Origin: Betaproteobacteria bacterium Ga0077526
GTDB taxonomy: Bacteria; Pseudomonadota; Gammaproteobacteria; Burkholderiales; Ga0077523
Assembly (NCBI GenBank): GCA_001464765.1
Contig: LNDV01000027.1
Span: 62,001-126,000 of the forward strand
Direction of reading: 5' to 3'
DNA length: 64,000 bases
The position numbers and the translations under genes were made by a program. Within the stretch, counting starts at the first letter, position 1. Every line of letters begins with the position of its first letter. Positions 52,762 to 61,649 of this stretch are shown one piece after another. The notes beneath the pieces are model-generated. The model was not told the origin of the DNA, did not search any database, and saw only the letters and a list, made by a program, of their open reading frames with translations.

Positions 52762-53835
52762 TTGAATGCCTTCGAGCCCGATGACAGCCCCTTCCGTACA
52801 CCCGTCGTGGTGGTGCTCGGTGCGTTGGGAAGTGGCAAGACTACGGTCATCAACCGCTTTCTGGCGACTCAAGCCGGCCGAAACTGGGCCGTCGTCACCA
52901 ATGAGTCGGGCAAGGCGACGTCGACCGCGCGGCTCTCCGCACACGTCGAAGGCGAATTGGTGCCGCATGCGGTGGGGTGCCTTTGCTGCGTGGCCAGGTC
53001 CGGCCTGGTGGACTCGCTGCGGCGGTTGCATGCCGCGAGGGCTCGCGGTCCCGATGCCGCGTTCGACGGTGTGATCGTCGAGACCGCCGGCGGGGCGGAT
53101 CCCGCGCCGGTGATGCAGACGCTCCTCAACAATGCGCTGGTGACGCAGTACTTCCGCCTCGACAGCGTCGTTGCGGTCGTGGACGTGCGTGTCGCGCACG
53201 ACGACCTGCCGGACGCGTCCCACGACCTCAAGCAGCTTGCCCTCGCCGATCGCGTCCTGCTGACGCACGCGGATCTCGTCGGCACCAGCCACCGAGAGTA
53301 TCTCGAAGCCCGCATCCGGAGGATCGCCGGTCCGGTTCCGGTCGCAGATGGCGCGTCGGCGGACTTTCGCGGCGCAGGCGGCGGCTTCTCGGGAGAATTC
53401 TCGCGGTCCGGACGTCTGGATGACTGGCTGGGTGCAGCCGCGACCTCTTCGGGTGAGCTCGAGCGCGACCTCCATCGCTTCAGGGTGAGGATTCCCGGCG
53501 CGACGTCATGGGACGGACTCCACGGGTGGCTCAATGCCGGCATGCGCATGCATGGCGAGGTGATGTACCGGGTGAGGGCCTGCATTGCCGTCGCCGGATT
53601 CGACCGGGCGCCGGTCGTGCTCCAGAGCGTCCAGCACGTCATGAAGCCGCCCGTGGCCCTGGCGAACTGGGGACGTCTGGAACGTGCCACCGTGCTTCAG
53701 TTCGTTACGCGGGAGTTGCCGGCGAGCGTGGTGGAGGAAAGTCTCGCGCGAGACCTGCCGATGTTCGAGCAGATGGCGCTGGAGAGAGAGGCGCGTCAAG
53801 TCCGAACACGGGCCGACCCTTCCTTGCCGGCCTAG
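52762..53835 (+). CDS. COG0523 (CobW-like) metallochaperone GTPase, divergent G4
   Basis: 357 aa, TTG start with GGAG upstream. G1 is GALGSGKTT (K26) and the metal-binding CxCC is present (GCLCCVARSG). Two other hallmark segments are altered: the usual ENEFGE is TNESGK, and the G4 NKxD is THAD (LLTHADLV), so base recognition may be changed or lost. The C-terminal CobW_C-like part is short (VRIPGATSWDGLHGWLN...). COG0523 proteins deliver Zn, Co or other metals to client enzymes. It lies 126 bp from a convergent Fur-family gene. The second COG0523 copy 3.3 kb away is canonical. Confidence 0.85.
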   Translation: MNAFEPDDSPFRTPVVVVLGALGSGKTTVINRFLATQAGRNWAVVTNESGKATSTARLSAHVEGELVPHAVGCLCCVARSGLVDSLRRLHAARARGPDAAFDGVIVETAGGADPAPVMQTLLNNALVTQYFRLDSVVAVVDVRVAHDDLPDASHDLKQLALADRVLLTHADLVGTSHREYLEARIRRIAGPVPVADGASADFRGAGGGFSGEFSRSGRLDDWLGAAATSSGELERDLHRFRVRIPGATSWDGLHGWLNAGMRMHGEVMYRVRACIAVAGFDRAPVVLQSVQHVMKPPVALANWGRLERATVLQFVTRELPASVVEESLARDLPMFEQMALEREARQVRTRADPSLPA

Positions 53836-53961
53836 CCGGGCGGCAAGGCCCCGACGCGCGAGCTGCGGCGTCATCGCGCCGAGCGGCAGGCGTTGCCCGG
53901 GCCTTCTTGCCATCGGCCCGAAAGACCTCCGTCGCGACCGCGTAGGTTGTGCGGACCTGCC

Positions 53962-54489
53962 CTAGGCGCTCGCAAGACTCAGCGCGCCGCTCACGTCCCG
54001 GCAGCCTCGACAGACCCCCTTCAATTCCAGTACGGCTGTATTCACGGAAAACCCGATTCCACTGGCGATGCCGGACATGGAGGCCAGGAGGCTCTCCGCT
54101 TCCATCTCGGCAGTGGTGCCGCAACTTGTGCAGATCAGGAACTGGCAGGTGTGATGTCGCTCCGGCGACATGCAGGCGACGAAGGCGTTGAGCGACTCCA
54201 CCCGATGGATCAGGTTGAGGCGCTGCAGGAATTCCAGAACGCGGTACACCGTGGGCGGGCCGGACCCCAGGCCGGAGTCGAGGAGGCGATCGAGGATCCG
54301 ATAGGCGGAGATGGGCCCGGACGACTCCGCGATGGTCCTGAACACCTGCCTGCGCAATGGCGTGAACCGTTCGTTGAGGGATTCGCACAGCGCTTCCGCC
54401 GAAGCCACCAGGCTCTCGACAGGGCGCGGTTCGACCGATATGGCGACACAGTTCTCGGGGCTCAAGTCTCGCCTCCGCTGGAGTGGCAT
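53962..54489 (-). CDS. Fur/Zur-family metalloregulator
   Basis: 175 aa. The Fur winged helix is seen at FTPLRRQVFRTIAESSGPISAYRILDRL and GPPTVYRVLEFLQRLNLIHRVES. The dimer domain has the structural zinc CxxC pairs LICTSCG (~119/122) and GVCRGCRD (~162/165) and a RHHTCQFL segment, as in Zur. Sensor-site residues cannot distinguish Zn from Ni by eye, but the surrounding COG0523 GTPases suggest Zur or a related sensor. It is divergent from the Tat-exported cyclase gene; a palindrome lies between them. Confidence 0.9.
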   Translation of the reverse strand: MPLQRRRDLSPENCVAISVEPRPVESLVASAEALCESLNERFTPLRRQVFRTIAESSGPISAYRILDRLLDSGLGSGPPTVYRVLEFLQRLNLIHRVESLNAFVACMSPERHHTCQFLICTSCGTTAEMEAESLLASMSGIASGIGFSVNTAVLELKGVCRGCRDVSGALSLASA

Positions 54490-54535
54490 GAATGGACGAC
54501 GGCGCGCGGGTCAGGGGGTACGGACCGTCCCGGAT

Positions 54536-54557
54536 GCAACCTACGCAATGGTGTTGC
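54536..54557. promoter_or_regulatory. Candidate metalloregulator operator in fur/cyclase intergenic region
   Basis: GCAAC (54536-54540) and GTTGC (54553-54557) form an inverted repeat with 12 bp between. A second, tighter one overlaps it (GCAATGGTGTTGC). It lies 47 bp upstream of the Fur-family start and before the divergent cyclase gene. It is AT-poor compared with classical Zur boxes; binding is speculative. Confidence 0.3.
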
Positions 54558-54672
54558 TCAGGAACACTGGGGTAGTCTATTTCCCGGAGCATCGTCATGG
54601 CAAGAGTTACTGTGTGGCGCGAAGAAGCCATGCGCATGGACCGCAGTGCACCATCGAACCGGGAGGATTATC

Positions 54673-55812
54673 GTGGCAGACGACAAGCAGGAGTTGGAAG
54701 GCGTGACACAACCGCGGACTCAGGAAATCGAGTCGCCGCCGAGGCGCGATTTCATCCGCGGCGCCGCCGCAGCGACGGCGGCTGTCGGCGCTGTCACCGT
54801 GGCGATGCACGAACTCGACCTCGTGAAACCCGCGGAAGCTGCGGAAGGCACGATCGACGGGACCCCGATGGCGCAGAAGTGGTGGCCGTCCCGATGGGGC
54901 AAGGACGACCAGATCGGTGCCACGAACTGGATGGGTCCGAAGACGACGATGGATGCGGTCTCCCTGATCCGCACCGGCAAGGTGTATAGCCTCGGCCGCG
55001 TGTATGAGTTCGGCATGCCGCTTTTCGGGCAGCGGGCCTGGGTGCTTCGCATTCCCGGAAATCCCACCGGCGGCGCGTACGGCAAAAACCAGACGATCTG
55101 GCATGACGAAATCCTGACCACGGAAATCGGGCAGGTCGGCACCCAGTTCGATGGTCTCGGCCACATCGGCTGCCGCACCGCAGGCGGCATGGGCGACAAG
55201 TCCAAGGAGATCTATTACAACGGTCATACGGGCGTGGACCTGCACAACGCGGGAACCGGTCCGGGTGCCACTTCCGGTGCTTACGGACTGGTGAAACTGG
55301 GCGTCGAGAACGTCCGGCCCTTCTTCTGCCGCGGCATCCTGTTCGACGTCGCCGGCCTCAAGGGACGCATGCTGGACAAGGGAGAGGAAATCACCGTTGC
55401 GGACCTCAAGGCCTGCCTCGCGAGGCAGGGGATGACGGAGGCCGACATCACCGAGGGCGCCATGGTGTGCTGGCGTACCGGCTGGGGCGAGAACCTCTGG
55501 ATGAAGGACAACGCCCGCTTCAACTCGGGGGAGCCCGGGATCGGCGTGGAAGCGGCGAACTGGCTGGTGTCGAAGGGCATTTCCGTGGGGGCGGCCGACG
55601 TGTGGGCCATCGAGGTCGTGCCCAATCCGGATCCGGATCTGGCCTTCCCGGTCCACCAGATCTTCCTCACGAGAAACGGCATCCACATTCTCGAAAACAT
55701 CCGTCTCGACCATCTTGCGGCGGACAAGGTCTACAAGTTCGCCTTCGTGTTCAGTCCGTTGCCCATCAAGGGCGGCACCGGTTCACCCGGCAATCCCATC
55801 GCCGTGGCCTGA
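54673..55812 (+). CDS. Tat-exported cyclase/kynurenine formamidase-like hydrolase
   Basis: About 379 aa from the GTG at 54673, which has GGGAGG seven bases upstream. The N-terminus carries a twin-arginine signal, PPRRDFIRGAAAATAAVGAV. The body matches the cyclase family (PF04199): GTQFDGLGHIGCR holds the metal-site Asp and His (the first His of the usual HxDxxxH is Gln), followed by NGHTGVDLHN and a GILFDVAGLKG segment. Family members hydrolyse formylkynurenine, isatin or related amides with a bound divalent metal. Its placement between Fur-family and COG0523 genes suggests a metal-dependent client. The native substrate is unknown. Confidence 0.85.
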   Translation: MADDKQELEGVTQPRTQEIESPPRRDFIRGAAAATAAVGAVTVAMHELDLVKPAEAAEGTIDGTPMAQKWWPSRWGKDDQIGATNWMGPKTTMDAVSLIRTGKVYSLGRVYEFGMPLFGQRAWVLRIPGNPTGGAYGKNQTIWHDEILTTEIGQVGTQFDGLGHIGCRTAGGMGDKSKEIYYNGHTGVDLHNAGTGPGATSGAYGLVKLGVENVRPFFCRGILFDVAGLKGRMLDKGEEITVADLKACLARQGMTEADITEGAMVCWRTGWGENLWMKDNARFNSGEPGIGVEAANWLVSKGISVGAADVWAIEVVPNPDPDLAFPVHQIFLTRNGIHILENIRLDHLAADKVYKFAFVFSPLPIKGGTGSPGNPIAVA

Positions 55813-55900
55813 TGCCAGTTTCGCCCGGCTTTCGCTGTCGCGCAGGCCGGGCGGGCTGTACGGGTACGGGGGGCGGCCGGGAACCCCCGGCCGCGACCGC

Positions 55901-56929
55901 TCATGACTCGCCGACGTAGGCCAGGCCGGCTTTGCCGTCGCGGGTGCCGCTGGCGAGCAGATTGCCGTCCGGGGACCAGTTCAAGGCCGTAACCGGTTCG
56001 CCGGATCCCTCGTCGATCAGGACGTCCAGCGGGGTCTCCGTGAGGCTGGACAGGACGACAGCACCTGAGCCGTAGCCGATCGCGACGATCGGGGCGGAGG
56101 GATGGCATGCCACGCAGGACACCAGCGACTCGCTGATGGGGCCGACCATTCGCGGTCCCTGGCCCTCCGGGCCCTTGCCGGCGAATGGCCAGGCAATCGC
56201 GGCGTCGCCACCACTAGTGACGAGCCATGCGAGATCGGCGCTCCACGACAGGAAATGCGCCTTCGCGTAGTAGCCGCTCATGCGCATGTCCCTGTTCTCC
56301 TTGAGTCGCCACACGTGGAGTTCCTTCTCCTGTGTGGAAGTTGCCAGGAAGCGCGCATTGGGAGACATGGTGATCTCCAGGTGCGAGCCCGCGAATCGAA
56401 GTCTGCGCGGCGGCGACGCCGGCTCCTCGACCTTCCAGATGCTCGCGCCACCGTAGTGCGACGCGATGACTCGGCTCCCGTCGGCCGAGAACCCGACACC
56501 CGCGACGGTGCTTTCGTGAGGCCCGAACCTCGACAACTCGCGACCGTCGGCCTCCAGCGCGACAACATGCCGCCCCACTGCGACGGCCAGCCTCCCGTCG
56601 GCGCCGGCGGCGATCCGGTCGATCCACTGACCGGGAAATCGAGCCAGTTCCCGCGTTTCGCCGGACGGATACAGGCCCGTCACCGAGCCCGTGTCGGTCG
56701 TGAGCGCGAAGGCATCGGCGCCGAGTGCGCAAAGTGCGAGAACCTGCAGTGCGCCGGAGTCCACCCGCCTGACGGTCGGCGGCTTCGCGCGGTCGGTGAG
56801 CAGGATCTGCCCGTCGGCCGCCGCGAACGCAGCCGAGGTGCCACGGGCATTCCAGCATGCAGCGATGATGTAGGCATCGAGCTTCCACGCCGCCAGAGGG
56901 GGAAGCGGGATGGTCGGCGAAGAGTCCAT
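55901..56929 (-). CDS. WD40-repeat beta-propeller protein of the metal island
   Basis: 342 aa without signal peptide. Repeated WD40 blades are visible: GVGFSADGSRVIASHYGGASIWKV, LEITMSPNARFLATSTQEKELHVWRL, FLSWSADLAWLVTSGGDAAIAWPF and VTALNWSPDGNLLASGTRDGKAGL, consistent with a seven-bladed propeller. I recall WD40 proteins next to COG0523 GTPases in Zur-type loci of other proteobacteria, so it may be a partner of the adjacent GTPase. It is divergent from COG0523-B across 190 bp that holds a perfect CAATG/CATTG palindrome. Confidence 0.85.
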   Translation of the reverse strand: MDSSPTIPLPPLAAWKLDAYIIAACWNARGTSAAFAAADGQILLTDRAKPPTVRRVDSGALQVLALCALGADAFALTTDTGSVTGLYPSGETRELARFPGQWIDRIAAGADGRLAVAVGRHVVALEADGRELSRFGPHESTVAGVGFSADGSRVIASHYGGASIWKVEEPASPPRRLRFAGSHLEITMSPNARFLATSTQEKELHVWRLKENRDMRMSGYYAKAHFLSWSADLAWLVTSGGDAAIAWPFAGKGPEGQGPRMVGPISESLVSCVACHPSAPIVAIGYGSGAVVLSSLTETPLDVLIDEGSGEPVTALNWSPDGNLLASGTRDGKAGLAYVGES

Positions 56930-57084
56930 ACGGGGGCGGTCCCAAGAAATTGCCGCGCCAGGAATGGCGAGATTGCACCTCTGGCCGGAAGATGTCCCTC
57001 ATCCGAACCGGATCGGGACTCAGCAGATCGAATACCGCGAAATTCTACGTGCCACACGGTTGCGTGTACAGGAGCGTGCAGCGA

Positions 57085-57097
57085 CAATGACGCATTG
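57085..57097. promoter_or_regulatory. Palindrome CAATGACGCATTG upstream of COG0523-B
   Basis: Perfect 5-bp arms around ACG, 23 bp before the COG0523-B ATG and inside the shared gap with the divergent WD40 gene. Two direct ATTGC words also lie in the gap (56949-56953 and 56972-56976). It is a candidate operator for the Fur-family regulator. Confidence 0.35.
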
Positions 57098-57119
57098 ACG
57101 TTCCAGAAGGAGACAGACC

Positions 57120-58469
57120 ATGAACTCACGTGTGCCCGTGACGGTGCTTACCGGCTTTCTAGGCTCCGGCAAGACCACGCTCCTCAACCGGATCCTGACC
57201 GAGAACCACGGTCAGCGTATCGCGGTGATCGAGAACGAGTTCGGCGAGATCGGCGTCGATCAGGATCTCGTGATCCGCTCCGACGAGGAGATCTTCGAGA
57301 TGAACAACGGCTGCATCTGCTGCACCGTGCGCGGCGATCTCATCCGCATCCTCGGCAATCTGATGAAGCGCCGCGACAAGTTCGACCGGATCCTCATCGA
57401 GACCACGGGCATGGCGGACCCGGGCCCGGTCGCCCAGACGTTCTTCGTGGATGACGAGGTGCGGGAGGAACTGAGTCTGGACGGCGTAGTGACGCTCGTG
57501 GACGCCAAGCACCTGGAGCAGCATCTGGATTCCAGCGACGAAGTCCGCTCCCAGATCGCGTTTGCCGACGTCATCCTGCTGAACAAGATCGATCTCGTGA
57601 CGCCGGAGCAGGCCGATGCGATCGAGGCGCGCCTCCATGCCATGAACGGCATGGCGAAGATCCGCCGCGTCTCCATGGGGGCGGCTGCCATGTCCGACAT
57701 TCTGGACCTTGGCGGCTTCGACCTGGATCGTGCGCTGGCGGTGAAGCCGACGTTCCTCGATCCGGAATATCCGTTCGAGTGGGCGGGCGTGATTCGCATT
57801 CCGGCGGAAGGGGCGGTCCTGTCGCTGGCGGAGGGGCCGGACCCCGAGATGGACTGTGTTCTGATGCCGTGGGTGGGAGGTTCGGCTGTGCCACTCCGGG
57901 AACTTGCGGAACGCGTCTTCCCGAAGTTCTCCGGTGACGCGTCGACGGTCGCGTCCGGCGGCGTGGTACCCGCCGACGGGACGCTTTGCCGTCTGGTGCT
58001 CACCGACTCCGGGACCAAATCGTTCCGGATCTCCGCCGGGGCGGGCGGGGATTGCGCCCTGTTCACCCAGCACCTTCCCGAGGAGTTCTCCCTGGCTGTT
58101 CGAACGCCGGCCGGTGAACCGATCGCCCCCATGACCGAAACGCGCTTTGCTGCCGCGCATGAGCATGACGACACCGTGTCGTCGGTCGGCGTCGAGTTTG
58201 CCGGCGCAGTCGACGGCAAGAAGATCAACGAGTGGTTGAGCCGGCTGCTGCAGACTCAGGGCGCGGACATCTTCCGGATGAAGGGCCTGCTCAATATCGC
58301 CGGCGAGAAGGATCGCTTCGTCTTCCAGGGCGTGCACATGCTGTTCGACGGCCAGCCTGGCGGGCCGTGGGGAAACCAGACGCCGACCAACCGGCTGGTG
58401 TTCATCGGGCGCAACCTCGATCGACAGGAACTCGAGAGCGGGTTTCGCGCCTGTCTGGTTCACCGATAG
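57120..58469 (+). CDS. COG0523 (ZigA/YciC-like) metallochaperone GTPase
   Basis: 449 aa with AAGGAG upstream. All hallmark motifs are intact: G1 [23 protein letters not shown], the CICC metal motif ([13 protein letters not shown]), [11 protein letters not shown] and the G4 LLNKIDLV. The C-terminal CobW_C domain (residues ~345-445) has [45 protein letters not shown] and [12 protein letters not shown] His-bearing AAHEHDD segment lies just before it. GTPases of this subgroup supply zinc to client metalloproteins under zinc scarcity. It lies next to the WD40 gene and 18 bp before the convergent NiCoT gene. Confidence 0.95.
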   Translation: MNSRVPVTVLTGFLGSGKTTLLNRILTENHGQRIAVIENEFGEIGVDQDLVIRSDEEIFEMNNGCICCTVRGDLIRILGNLMKRRDKFDRILIETTGMADPGPVAQTFFVDDEVREELSLDGVVTLVDAKHLEQHLDSSDEVRSQIAFADVILLNKIDLVTPEQADAIEARLHAMNGMAKIRRVSMGAAAMSDILDLGGFDLDRALAVKPTFLDPEYPFEWAGVIRIPAEGAVLSLAEGPDPEMDCVLMPWVGGSAVPLRELAERVFPKFSGDASTVASGGVVPADGTLCRLVLTDSGTKSFRISAGAGGDCALFTQHLPEEFSLAVRTPAGEPIAPMTETRFAAAHEHDDTVSSVGVEFAGAVDGKKINEWLSRLLQTQGADIFRMKGLLNIAGEKDRFVFQGVHMLFDGQPGGPWGNQTPTNRLVFIGRNLDRQELESGFRACLVHR

Positions 58470-58487
58470 CGGTACTGCGGCGCGGCG

Positions 58488-59351
58488 CTACCGCCCGCGC
58501 CTTTCCAGAACGGACGCGGTCCTGCGTACCCGGAGCGCGATCCACGCGTAGGCAATCGTGGCGAGGGCCACGCAGGTGGCCCCCACGACGAGCGTGCCGG
58601 TGTCCGACAACTCGACGCTCGGATTGATGCGAGTCGCGATGCCGAACCCCGCCACGCCGTACGACAATGCCACGACGAGCCAGCCCAGACCCGAGCGGAA
58701 GCGGCGAGCGTCGTCGGGGTGGGCGCGGCGGAGCAGGCCGGACAGCAGGCGGCTGTCGAGCGTGTCAGTGATCATCATGCCCACCGTGAAGGTGGCACCC
58801 ACCAGCAGAGCCGACGCGACGCCATGTCCGGAGGAAGCCGCGTAGCCCCATGCAGCCGCCTGGGTCGCCGTGTCGAACACCAGACCGAAAATCACGCCGA
58901 CTGCCACGATCGCGGCAGGCCTGAGCGACCGCCGCGCGAGACGCGGCATCAGGCTCGCCAGGAGACCGGTATGGCCGTGTGACTGCGTTCGCAGCAGGCT
59001 TCCCAGGTTGAGGGTGCCGACGATCAGCAGCAGGACGATGGGAAGCCAGTCCCCGACACGCTCGAGGAGCGGGGGAAAGGAAACCCGGGCGCTGACAAGG
59101 CTCACGGCTACCGCGATGACCGTGATGAGACCCCCATGCCCCAGCGAGAACAGCGTGCCGACCCAGGGCGCGAGACGCGGCCTTTCCTGCTCCGCCCGGA
59201 ACGTGAGGCCATCGATGATCGCGATGTGATCGGGATCGAAGCCATGGCGCATGCCGAGCAGGAAGATGAGACCGAGCCCGGAGGTGCTCAGGAGGAGAGA
59301 CGGTTCCAAGATGCTCCGATGCGAAACGGGGACGGACAGGAGAGCGCGCAC
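58488..59351 (-). CDS. NiCoT family nickel/cobalt permease
   Basis: 287 aa, about eight membrane spans. The signature motifs of HoxN/NixA-type permeases are present: RHGFDPDHIAIIDG (metal-binding helix II), LFSLGHGGLITV, LVFDTATQ and GMMITDTLDS. It imports Ni2+ or Co2+ with high affinity. The ORF opens at a GTG (59351); a TTG at 59309 with GGAGC just upstream is an equally good start and gives a shorter N-terminus. It is convergent with COG0523-B, and no urease, hydrogenase or cobalamin genes are in the window. Confidence 0.92.
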   Translation of the reverse strand: MRALLSVPVSHRSILEPSLLLSTSGLGLIFLLGMRHGFDPDHIAIIDGLTFRAEQERPRLAPWVGTLFSLGHGGLITVIAVAVSLVSARVSFPPLLERVGDWLPIVLLLIVGTLNLGSLLRTQSHGHTGLLASLMPRLARRSLRPAAIVAVGVIFGLVFDTATQAAAWGYAASSGHGVASALLVGATFTVGMMITDTLDSRLLSGLLRRAHPDDARRFRSGLGWLVVALSYGVAGFGIATRINPSVELSDTGTLVVGATCVALATIAYAWIALRVRRTASVLERRGR

Positions 59352-59487
59352 CGGAACAGGCGTGTGACCCGGCCGGGCGGCATCGATACGTCGGCCACCG
59401 GCACAGTGCGGCGTCGGCGGTATGCAGGGACTCTAGCGCTAATGCAATCGAGTGGCAATAGTGCCGATGGAGGTGTCGCGCGGTCGG

Positions 59488-60429
59488 TCAGTCAGTCGCC
59501 TGGCGGCGCGGGCCGCCGACCGGCGAACCGGAAAGCGCGGCGGCCAGGTAGTCGACGAATACGCGAACCCGACTGACCGTCTGTCGCTGCTGCGGATACA
59601 CGGCATAGATGTCGGCGTCGGGAGTCCCGTAGCCTGGCAGCACCTGCACCAGCCGGCCGCTGCGCAGATGATGGTCGATGTCCCACTGTGCTCGCATCAG
59701 GATGCCGTGACCGTCCAGGGCCCAGCCCACCGCGATCTCGCCGTCGTTTGTCGTGAGCGTTCCGCGGACCTTCACCGATTCCGTGCCGCGGCGCGGGCGT
59801 CCGCCGGAAAGGGTCCACACGCCGTAGGCTTCGTCGCCCTGCCGGATGCCGATGCAGTTGTGACGGGTGAGGTCGTTCGGGACGCGCGGGTGGCCGTACT
59901 TCGCGAGATAGGCCGGCGACGCGCACAGAAGCCGGCGGTTGGGAGCGAGGCGCCGGGCCACGACCCGTGAGTCGGGCGGCGCACCGAAGCGGACACACAC
60001 GTCGAAGGTGTCGTCTGTGATCGGTGGCGGATTCACCGAAAGCTGCAGCTGGACCTCCACGTCGGGATACTTGCGTGCAAACCTCGAGATCAGCGGCGCG
60101 ATGTGCCGTCTGCCGAATCCGAGGGTCGCGTTTACCCGCAGCAGCCCGCGCGGCGTCGCCCGCGCCTGCCCGAGTTCCTGGGCGAGTTCGTCCAGTTCGC
60201 CCAGGATTCGGCGTGCGTACTCGAGGTATACCTCGCCCTCGGGTGTGAGGCTCATGCGGCGCGTCGTGCGGGTCACCAGCGCGACGCCGAGGCGGGCCTC
60301 CATCTGCGCAAGCCGCTTGCTGACGGCCGGCGTCGTCACCCCGAGTTCGCGGGCGGCCGCGCCCAGGCTGCCGGAGGCGGCGAGCACCGAGAAGAAGCCC
60401 AGATCGGCGGGGGGAACGGGAGCGGACAT
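59488..60429 (-). CDS. LysR-type transcriptional regulator
   Basis: 313 aa. N-terminal winged helix: LGFFSVLAASGSLGAAARELGVTTPAVSKRLAQMEARLGVALVTRTTRRM. A C-terminal substrate-binding domain follows, with WxVxLSVNPPPIT-type residues. The PLxRAF-like tail ends in VFVDYLAAAL. It is divergent (107 bp) from the tartrate/D-malate dehydrogenase gene. LysR control of such a divergent catabolic gene is common, as in DmlR for dmlA. Effector unknown, perhaps the dehydrogenase substrate. Confidence 0.95.
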   Translation of the reverse strand: MSAPVPPADLGFFSVLAASGSLGAAARELGVTTPAVSKRLAQMEARLGVALVTRTTRRMSLTPEGEVYLEYARRILGELDELAQELGQARATPRGLLRVNATLGFGRRHIAPLISRFARKYPDVEVQLQLSVNPPPITDDTFDVCVRFGAPPDSRVVARRLAPNRRLLCASPAYLAKYGHPRVPNDLTRHNCIGIRQGDEAYGVWTLSGGRPRRGTESVKVRGTLTTNDGEIAVGWALDGHGILMRAQWDIDHHLRSGRLVQVLPGYGTPDADIYAVYPQQRQTVSRVRVFVDYLAAALSGSPVGGPRRQATD

Positions 60430-60536
60430 GGCAGGAGCATTGTTGAGCGAAAGTTAACGATGGATTCACTTCCGGGTCGAATCCGTCGGCCATTACGATC
60501 CTACAGTAACGCTCTGCCGATTCAGGAGCCGCACCC

Positions 60537-61616
60537 GTGAAGATCCACCGCATCGCCACCATCCCCGGAGACGGGATCGGCAAGGAAGTCGTGCCCGCAG
60601 GCCGTCGTGTCCTCGAGGCGCTCGCCGCCACCGATCCGGCATTGCGCTTCGAATTCGAGGATTTCGACTGGGGCGGTGACTACTACCGCCGCCACGGCCG
60701 GATGATGCCGGAGGACGGTCTGGATCGGCTGCGCGGCAAGGACGCAATCCTGTTCGGTTCCGCCGGAGACCCGGACATTCCTGACCACGTGACGTTGTGG
60801 GGGCTGCGGCTGCGGATCTGCCAGGGGTTCGACCAGTACGCCAACGTTCGCCCCACGCGCATCCTCCCGGGCATCGACTCGCCCCTCAAGCGCTGCGCGC
60901 CCGGCGATCTCGACTGGGTGATCGTGCGCGAGAACTCCGAGGGCGAGTACTCCGGCGCCGGCGGCCGCGTGCACCAGGGCTTCCCGAACGAGGCCGCGAC
61001 GGACGTCACCATCATGACCCGCTCGGGCGTGGAGCGGATCATCCGCTACGCCTTCGAACTGGCGCGCACGCGTCCGCGCAAGCAGCTCACGGTGGTGTCC
61101 AAGTCGAACGCACAGCGCCACGCGATGGTGATGTGGGACGAGATCGCGGTGTCGGTCTCCCGGGACTTCCCCGACGTGAAGTGGGACAAGGAACTGGTGG
61201 ACGCCGCGACGGCTCGGATGGTGAACCGCCCTGCGACCCTCGACACGATCGTCGCCACCAACCTCCACGCCGACATCCTGAGCGACCTCGCTGCCGCCCT
61301 GGCGGGCAGCCTCGGCATCGCGCCCACGGGTAACATAGACCCGCAGCGGCGCTTTCCCTCCATGTTCGAGCCGATTCACGGCTCGGCTTTCGATATCATG
61401 GGAAAGGGTCTGGCCAATCCCGTCGGGACTTTCTGGTCCGCGGTCATGCTGCTCGAGCACGTCGGCGAGCCGGCAGCCGCGAGCCGCCTGATGGCGGCCA
61501 TCGAGAAGGTGACGGCAGACCCGTCGCTGCACACGCGCGATCTCGGCGGTTCGGCAACGACCGAGCAGGTGACAAGCGCGGTGTGCAACGCACTGGGGGC
61601 AGGCTCCCACCGCTGA
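60537..61616 (+). CDS. Tartrate/D-malate dehydrogenase (isopropylmalate dehydrogenase family)
   Basis: 359 aa, GTG start with AGGAG upstream. NAD-dependent beta-decarboxylating dehydrogenase: IPGDGIGKEVVPAG, FDQYANVRPTR, VIVRENSEGEYSGAGG, VSKSNAQRHAMVMWDEI (catalytic Lys region), NLHADILSDLAAALAGSLG (metal-binding Asp residues) and FEPIHGSAFDIMGKGLANP. The spacing is closest to tartrate dehydrogenase/decarboxylase and D-malate dehydrogenase rather than LeuB or isocitrate dehydrogenase. It oxidises and decarboxylates the substrate to pyruvate or glycerate. Likely controlled by the divergent LysR; a Tat-targeted dehalogenase follows 33 bp later. Confidence 0.92.
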   Translation: MKIHRIATIPGDGIGKEVVPAGRRVLEALAATDPALRFEFEDFDWGGDYYRRHGRMMPEDGLDRLRGKDAILFGSAGDPDIPDHVTLWGLRLRICQGFDQYANVRPTRILPGIDSPLKRCAPGDLDWVIVRENSEGEYSGAGGRVHQGFPNEAATDVTIMTRSGVERIIRYAFELARTRPRKQLTVVSKSNAQRHAMVMWDEIAVSVSRDFPDVKWDKELVDAATARMVNRPATLDTIVATNLHADILSDLAAALAGSLGIAPTGNIDPQRRFPSMFEPIHGSAFDIMGKGLANPVGTFWSAVMLLEHVGEPAAASRLMAAIEKVTADPSLHTRDLGGSATTEQVTSAVCNALGAGSHR

Positions 61617-61649
61617 CCCCGATTTCACAATCACTGGAGGAAACTAGGC

